Shown here: one piece after another, positions 60,301 through 64,000 of the stretch
Layout of the letters: each line of letters begins with the position of its first letter
Numbering within the stretch: position 1 is the first letter of the stretch
Origin: Chrysopilus asiliformis
Lineage: Eukaryota > Arthropoda > Insecta > Diptera > Rhagionidae
Assembly: GCA_964034945.1 (NCBI GenBank)
Contig: OZ035960.1
Span: 19,108,987 to 19,172,986, forward strand
Reading direction: 5' to 3'
Length of the DNA stretch: 64,000 bases
Translations under genes and position numbers: made by a program
The notes under the pieces: model-generated
The model's database searches: none
What the model was told of the DNA's origin: nothing
Seen by the model: only the letters and a program-made list of their open reading frames with translations

Positions 60301-62270
60301 AAAAAGTAGGGACTAACAAAAACAGTTTTATCACAGTAAAAATAAAACATAATGTAAGTTTTTTTCGGCTGAAATTGTAGATAAATGTTAAGACTAATAT
60401 TTAAAAAAAAAATAAAAATCGAAAATGCCTTTCTTCATTGTGAAATATGGCAAAGTCAAAATGTGGGGCATCTATCCGTGAGTTACCCTATTCTTTGCGT
60501 ATTTCTAGTTCTGACATAGACTGAAAAAAGGATGGGTAGCGTCGAAAAGGCCCAAAAGCGCGACGTATTTTATAACAACCCCTAAAGCTATATTTCAAAT
60601 TTTCAAAATATTAATAATATATCTTAATTTTTTTTAAGAAATTGCGATTTTCAGTAATCATTTTTTTTTTAATTTCAGATCTGTGTTATCAAAGCTCAAG
60701 ATTACGATGGTAAGTCGGTAATTTTATTTAAGTTCATTGTAGAAAAAAAAAATTGTTTACAAAATTTTAATTGAACAAAATTCAAGAAACTCCGCTTTTA
60801 TTCCCCCTTCAGTTGGCGACATTCAATGCTCGTTTGCAAATCAAGGAGCAGGCGTGGGTGACATGATAACAGCCAGACTCAAAAAACCAGTCGGATTTAA
60901 GGGATCACCTCTCTTCGCCGATGATCGATCAGTGAATCCGGAAAAGGATCGATACTGTATGATAAAACCAGATCACAATGATCCAACGGAACTCAGTTAC
61001 GACCTCAAAATTATCGATTTCTCGAGATGTGGAATTCTTAAGCGAAATGTTTGTATGCCACATTAATCGATCAAGCAGAGAAAATGACCATTGAAACTAT
61101 TTCAGGGATTCGTGCACGTCCGAATATGGTTCCCACAATTTCCAGGTGTAGTCATGCAATCGGACCAAGAATTGATAATTATGTGCAAACCTCCAGAGCC
61201 GACGGTTATTGAAAATAAAGCGGCTGGATTTGCTGGAAGTTTGTAAGTATCGATTTGAACGACGTTATCGCTGTGAAAAACTATTAGTTAAACTTTTTGC
61301 TCGTGCTTATTTTCCAACTAAAATAACCTAATTTGAAAATCATTTGAAAAACAATTACTTTCATACGTTTCAGTCCACATGGTGCTCGAGTCTCGGGTGT
61401 AGTAGAAGAGACTCCAGGCAGACTTGAATACGAAGTCGCTCTCTACAAGGAAGCACCACCAGTTGCAAGGATCAGTGCTGCCAATGGACCACTAAATTCG
61501 AAGGATTCTAATAGCATATCTCCGATTACGGAGAACAGTGAACTCCCAGTCGATCAGGCGGTGCCCATTGGAACCAAACTACAACTGCGAGCACGGATCA
61601 GTTTACAGAGTGTTTGGAAATACGTTAAACTAATGGAAGTGACTGTCTCTCCTGATCCAGACAACCCGCACGCATCAGGATCGGTTGCTTTAGTGCAGGA
61701 AGGCTGCCGAAATCGAGATTTCGCTTCAATTATACCCCATCAGCCCGCCCGATATCGAGATCGGCCAAACGAAGTATTCCTTGACTTTGAAGCGTTCCTG
61801 CTGAGTTCAATGAAAGAGAGAGCCACTCTCTGGATTCATTCACAGATAAAAGCTTGCATGGATGCCACTGATTGCCAACCGGACTTCTGTTTAGATGTTT
61901 TCGATCCTTCGGGACATGGAAGACGTCGAAGATCCTTGACAGCAAACAGCAATTCAACGGATTATAAGAAGTTCAAAGAAAATATTGAGTATACAGTTAC
62001 CATACCTGGGGAATTAACCAGCCTCGCGCAAAATCTCGAAAGTTGTAAAAACTATTTAGTGATTTGCGGTTTGATGAGCCTACTACTCGCACTCTCCATA
62101 AGTTTTGTAAGAAAATTTTAAGATTCTTTAATTTTAACAATTTTTGTAAATTATCTTTCCCACAGGTATGCTATTTATCGTTTAAACTTCAAACAGCCCA
62201 GAACCGATCGAAACTAGATAAATTTGTGGGTGGCTGTTCCGGTTACACTGGGCGAGCTGTAATGCAATAG
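54286..62270 (+). CDS. ZP-domain transmembrane protein, complete, 6 coding exons
   Basis: Exons 54286-54360, 60679-60709, 60813-61048, 61106-61242, 61374-62106 and 62166-62270 join in frame to 438 residues. Residues 1-31 form a signal peptide (h-region TLVTFFWILATICVI). A ZP domain runs from about residue 38 to 335: ZP-N with IQCSF, YCMIKP, FSRCGIL, RIWFPQFPG and LIIMCKPP, then ZP-C with VQEGCRN, IKACMDATDC and PDFCLDVF. RRRRS at 343-347 is a furin-type cleavage site after the ZP module. Residues 387-410 (YLVICGLMSLLLALSISFVC) cross the membrane, leaving a 28-residue tail. Insect ZP proteins polymerise into apical extracellular matrix and link it to epithelial or sensory cells (family knowledge). 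Which fly ZP protein this is orthologous to I cannot say. Confidence 0.9.
54361..55440. other. First part of ZP gene intron 1, no features
   Basis: AT-rich. The 91-codon open stretch at 54786-55061 has no ATG at its start and no family signature. Confidence 0.4.
55456..55907. mobile_element. GC-rich inverted-repeat element, about 452 bp, in ZP intron 1
   Basis: GCTTGTCCCACAATTGGCGC at the left faces GCTTGTCCCACAATTACGCG read inward from the right, followed on both sides by GCGGC/GCGCGGC-rich sequence. Flanks are ATTAA and TTTAA. It stands out strongly from the AT-rich surroundings. Related to the element at 25508. Confidence 0.8.
56021..56733 (+). mobile_element. Family A element, copy 5, with long octamer array
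   Basis: AACATAAAAAAAGCTATAAT start and TCACCATACGGGTATAA end. The segment between the two inverted halves near the start is shortened relative to other copies. Confidence 0.73.
56384..56600 (+). repeat. CAGACGGA octamer microsatellite (about 217 bp)
   Basis: GACAGACG units with GGAGAGAC variants towards the end. Open frames on both strands are artefacts. Confidence 0.95.
56734..56960 (+). repeat. Family B-related fragment
   Basis: ATTTGTATAGGGAAGGACGA, TGATGGGATTTTGGTTCGCA and ACGACTCACCGTTTTCGAGA are shared with 62680-62815. Confidence 0.65.
56961..58036. other. ZP intron 1, nothing recognised
   Basis: AT-rich sequence without supported coding, repeat or RNA features. Confidence 0.4.
58039..58650 (-). 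mobile_element. Family B element, both ends present
   Basis: TACTCTATATGAG at the left faces CTCATATAGAGTATA at the right, so the terminal word is inverted. Contains TTTCAAGTCTCTAGCTCAGT, TAGTTATGGTGTTCACAAAC, a short octamer array and AATCTAATATACTTCTATT. Confidence 0.75.
58651..59498. other. ZP intron 1, unassigned
   Basis: No gene or clear repeat. TTGCGTATTTCTAG at 59470 recurs at 60495 on the far side of the next element. Confidence 0.4.
59499..60488. mobile_element. 990-bp TA-flanked inverted-repeat element with repeated GATAGATGCCC motifs
   Basis: GGGTAAGTCACGGATAGATG at the left and GGGTAACTCACGGATAGATG read inward from the right, continuing CCCCA. TA flanks at 59497 and 60489 suggest a Tc1/mariner-type target. 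GGGATAGATGCC or its reverse recurs inside at about 59528, 59860, 59879, 60238, 60269 and 60290. No transposase frame seen. Confidence 0.82.
60520..60588. repeat. Partial TGTCCATAAAATA-type element
   Basis: GCGCGACGTATTTTATAACA then ACCCCTAAAGC is a right end like those at 15950 and 63336. The left end is missing. Confidence 0.4.
60679..60709 (+). CDS. ZP protein exon 2 (31 bp)
   Basis: Acceptor AATTTCAG and donor GTAAGT flank ICVIKAQDYD. It supplies the end of the signal peptide (probable cut after IKA). Recognisable only through phase and context. Confidence 0.82.
60813..61048 (+). CDS. ZP protein exon 3 (ZP-N)
   Basis: Acceptor CCCTTCAG; encodes GDIQCSFANQGAGVGDM, then ITARLKKPVGF and FSRCGILKRN. 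Donor GTTTGT at 61049, 57-bp intron. Confidence 0.9.
61106..61242 (+). CDS. ZP protein exon 4
   Basis: Acceptor TTTCAG; encodes GFVHVRIWFPQFPGVVMQSD, QELIIMCKPPEPTV and KAAGFAGS. RIWFPQ and IIMCKP type blocks are typical of arthropod ZP domains. Donor GTAAGT. Confidence 0.9.
61374..62106 (+). CDS. ZP protein exon 5 (ZP-C, cleavage site, most of membrane span)
   Basis: Acceptor GTTTCAG. Encodes the linker, ZP-C cysteines, GHGRRRRSL and the start of the hydrophobic span. Donor GTAAGA at 62107; the frame continuing VRKF is intronic. Confidence 0.93.
62166..62270 (+). CDS. ZP protein terminal exon (cytoplasmic tail)
   Basis: Acceptor CCCACAG. Encodes VCYLSFKLQTAQNRSKLDKF and VGGCSGYTGRAVMQ, then TAG. 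The preceding intron is 59 bp. Confidence 0.85.
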   Translation, partial: VCYLSFKLQTAQNRSKLDKFVGGCSGYTGRAVMQ

Positions 62271-62601
62271 ACTGATTTTTATTTGCCTTCTCTCAGGGGC
62301 TACATAAAATATTGAAAAAAAACTTTAACAAAAAAAAATCGTACAATGGAACTGAAAGAGATAACTGAATGGATTTAATTTTAATTCGATTTTAAGTTTA
62401 AATGATTTTAAATTATTGCATTTTTGAGATATTTATTTTTATATTTTTTTTATGTTCTGTTTTAAATATTAGTTAGTTTAGAGCTAAAGACCTGAGGAAT
62501 ATGGTGTTTAAAAAAAATATACAAAAATTCATTGAACTTTAGCTTGTTGCAGTATTTAAGAGTATATATATATGAAAGTACACAACATGCAATCAAAAGA
62601 T

Positions 62602-62607
62602 AATAAA
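62602..62607 (+). terminator. Candidate poly(A) signal of the ZP gene
   Basis: AATAAA about 330 bases after the stop codon, just before a family B-type repeat. Tentative. Confidence 0.35.
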
Positions 62608-62638
62608 ACTACAATTGCCAAGTGGCAGTCGTCAAGTA

Positions 62639-62960
62639 CTCTAGATGAGGAAAGGCGGAATTTTGGTTTTAAAAAATCCATTTGTATAGGGAAGGACAAA
62701 ATAGTTAGCTGATGGGATTTTGGTTCGCACAAGAGTTATGTAGATTCATATTCTAAATACATTTTATCTTTATAATTTTTTCGATACGACTCACCGTTTT
62801 CGAGAAAATTAGAAACAAAACTGTGTTTTTCGTATGGCAGAGAGGGGAAGAAAAGCTTCAATTGGTTTTGGATATTGGGAAGCGTTATGTAGAATCAAAT
62901 TCTTTATACATTTTGTCTTTATAATTTTTTCGATACGACCCACCGGTTTTGCGAAAACGG
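62639..62960. repeat. Family B-related repeat downstream of the ZP gene
   Basis: TACTCTAGATGAGG start, then the segment shared with 56734-56925, duplicated in part (CACCGTTTTCGAGAAAATTA at 62792 and CACCGGTTTTGCGAAAACGG at 62941). Confidence 0.65.
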
Positions 62961-63176
62961 TCTGGTTATAAATGTACTGAACTTCAATGAATTCTTGCTC
63001 TTCGTTTTTTTGTACCCCATTCCGTAAGGTTTTTGCTAATAATATTTTTAAATTAGAATAATTTTTAAGACTGTAAATCTTCAATTTATTTAAGCAACTT
63101 CCAGAAAATAGTTTACTTTTTGAATAAAACAATCATCAGAAATCTGAAACAAAATATTAGGATTAACCCTTAGGGG

Positions 63177-63336
63177 ATGTCCATAAAATACGTCTAAATT
63201 TTGGGGGGGGGGATCTAAAGTATGCGGTAGTGTGACAGTGGTACTAAAGTCCATACAAAAAGTCATGAAAAAGCGGGACGCAGGAGGCGGGCGGGTCAAA
63301 ATGGCAAGAATTTACGTAATGTATTTTATGGACATT
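63177..63336. mobile_element. TGTCCATAAAATACGTC-type MITE
   Basis: TGTCCATAAAATACGTCTAA at the left and ACGTAATGTATTTTATGGAC at the right are inverted. Internal GTGTGACAGTGGTACTAAA is shared with the partial copy near 37310. Confidence 0.75.
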
Positions 63337-63339
63337 TTA

Positions 63340-64000
63340 CCACTATCATGTCTTAAATAACTAGAACGTTTTTGTCCATTTTTTGTGTTGTCAACGCCTA
63401 TTATCTAATAAAATACCTAAATTATATTTCAAAAGCAAAAATATGTGCCGCAGGCGAAATTTTTATGACCAATAACATTTTGAATATGGGAATAAGAAAT
63501 TGGCAAGCTGAAGCCGAGGAACGAATGACGTGGAGAAGAGTTGTTGACGAGGCTAAATCCAACTAAAACTTGGTTGTAGAAGAAAAAAAACCTTCAAAAC
63601 CGAACAGAAAAGTTTCTTTATCAATATCAACAGTATTGTAGTTTAGCTTAAGTGTGCAATAGCTCCAATGCTCGTAGCTTAAAAGAAAAGCTTCCTCTAC
63701 TAGCATTTTTCGTGTTTGACACGTATCTGCCACTATATAACACACACTTCTAGTGGCTTGTACGTGCAATACATTAAATATGCTAGCAGCATTTGCTTGG
63801 CACTAAAGTTTGGTGTTTTTTTTTCAAATTCATGAAATTAGAAAAAATAGTAATGTGTTGTAAAATTAAATCGTTTTCTTCAAATATTTTGTAATCATAT
63901 TTTTAGAATATAAAAAAAACAAATTTTTTAAATAGTAGAAATTCTATATTTAAGACACTTATACCTAAATTTACAACAGCTTTTTGTGTAATATTTTAAA
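63340..64000. other. Right edge of window, no gene supported
   Basis: Contains GTGCCGCAGGCGAAATTTTT at 63445 within a 64-codon open stretch that has no recognised family and overlaps that repeated motif. The remainder is AT-rich. Confidence 0.4.

Noticed and set aside
61730..61957. Open frame on the - strand within the ZP exon
   Set aside because: Shadow of the ZP coding exon.
1..64000. CRISPR arrays, operons, prophage or bacterial defence genes
   Set aside because: The short tandem arrays have no spacers, and the spliced genes and element classes are those of an insect nuclear genome.

Overview
The window looks like nuclear DNA of an insect. It is AT-rich, its coding introns are either very short (57-65 bp) or many kilobases long with GT-AG borders, and it is crowded with small inverted-repeat transposons. 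A lower fly (fungus-gnat or gall-midge type) is possible, but that is a guess from the repeat style and not a demonstrated identification. No bacterial, phage or CRISPR features are present.

I could rebuild three genes by joining exons on reading frame and splice sites. (1) Positions 1797-5049, + strand: the 3' part of a thrombospondin (last EGF-like module, calcium-binding type 3 repeats, C-terminal lectin-like domain, stop codon). Its 5' exons lie outside the window. (2) Positions 10323-30599, - strand: a complete 480-residue sodium-coupled excitatory amino acid (glutamate/aspartate) transporter in 11 coding exons, with a 13.3-kb intron. A candidate 5' non-coding exon lies near 46.2 kb. (3) Positions 54286-62270, + strand: a complete 438-residue zona pellucida (ZP) domain membrane protein in 6 coding exons, with signal peptide, tetrabasic cleavage site and C-terminal membrane segment. 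The thrombospondin and transporter genes converge; the transporter and ZP genes diverge. The products are an extracellular-matrix glycoprotein, a plasma-membrane transporter and an apical-matrix type protein; nothing suggests that they form one pathway.

Most of the rest is repeats in introns and intergenic DNA. Recognisable classes are: TTAA-flanked palindromic elements (piggyBac-like, four copies); a deleted mariner-type element nested in an older repeat; a 990-bp TA-flanked element with repeated internal motifs; hAT-like and Mutator-like short elements; several fold-back elements; Helitron-like fragments; and two related repeat families (here A and B) that carry expandable CAGACGGA octamer arrays. 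The open frames over those arrays are artefacts. Two insertions can be dated relative to their host repeat because the empty site can be read from other copies. A 331-bp inverted duplication followed by 179-bp tandem units (34353-34960) is the most unusual local structure. I did not find a convincing new multi-gene system.
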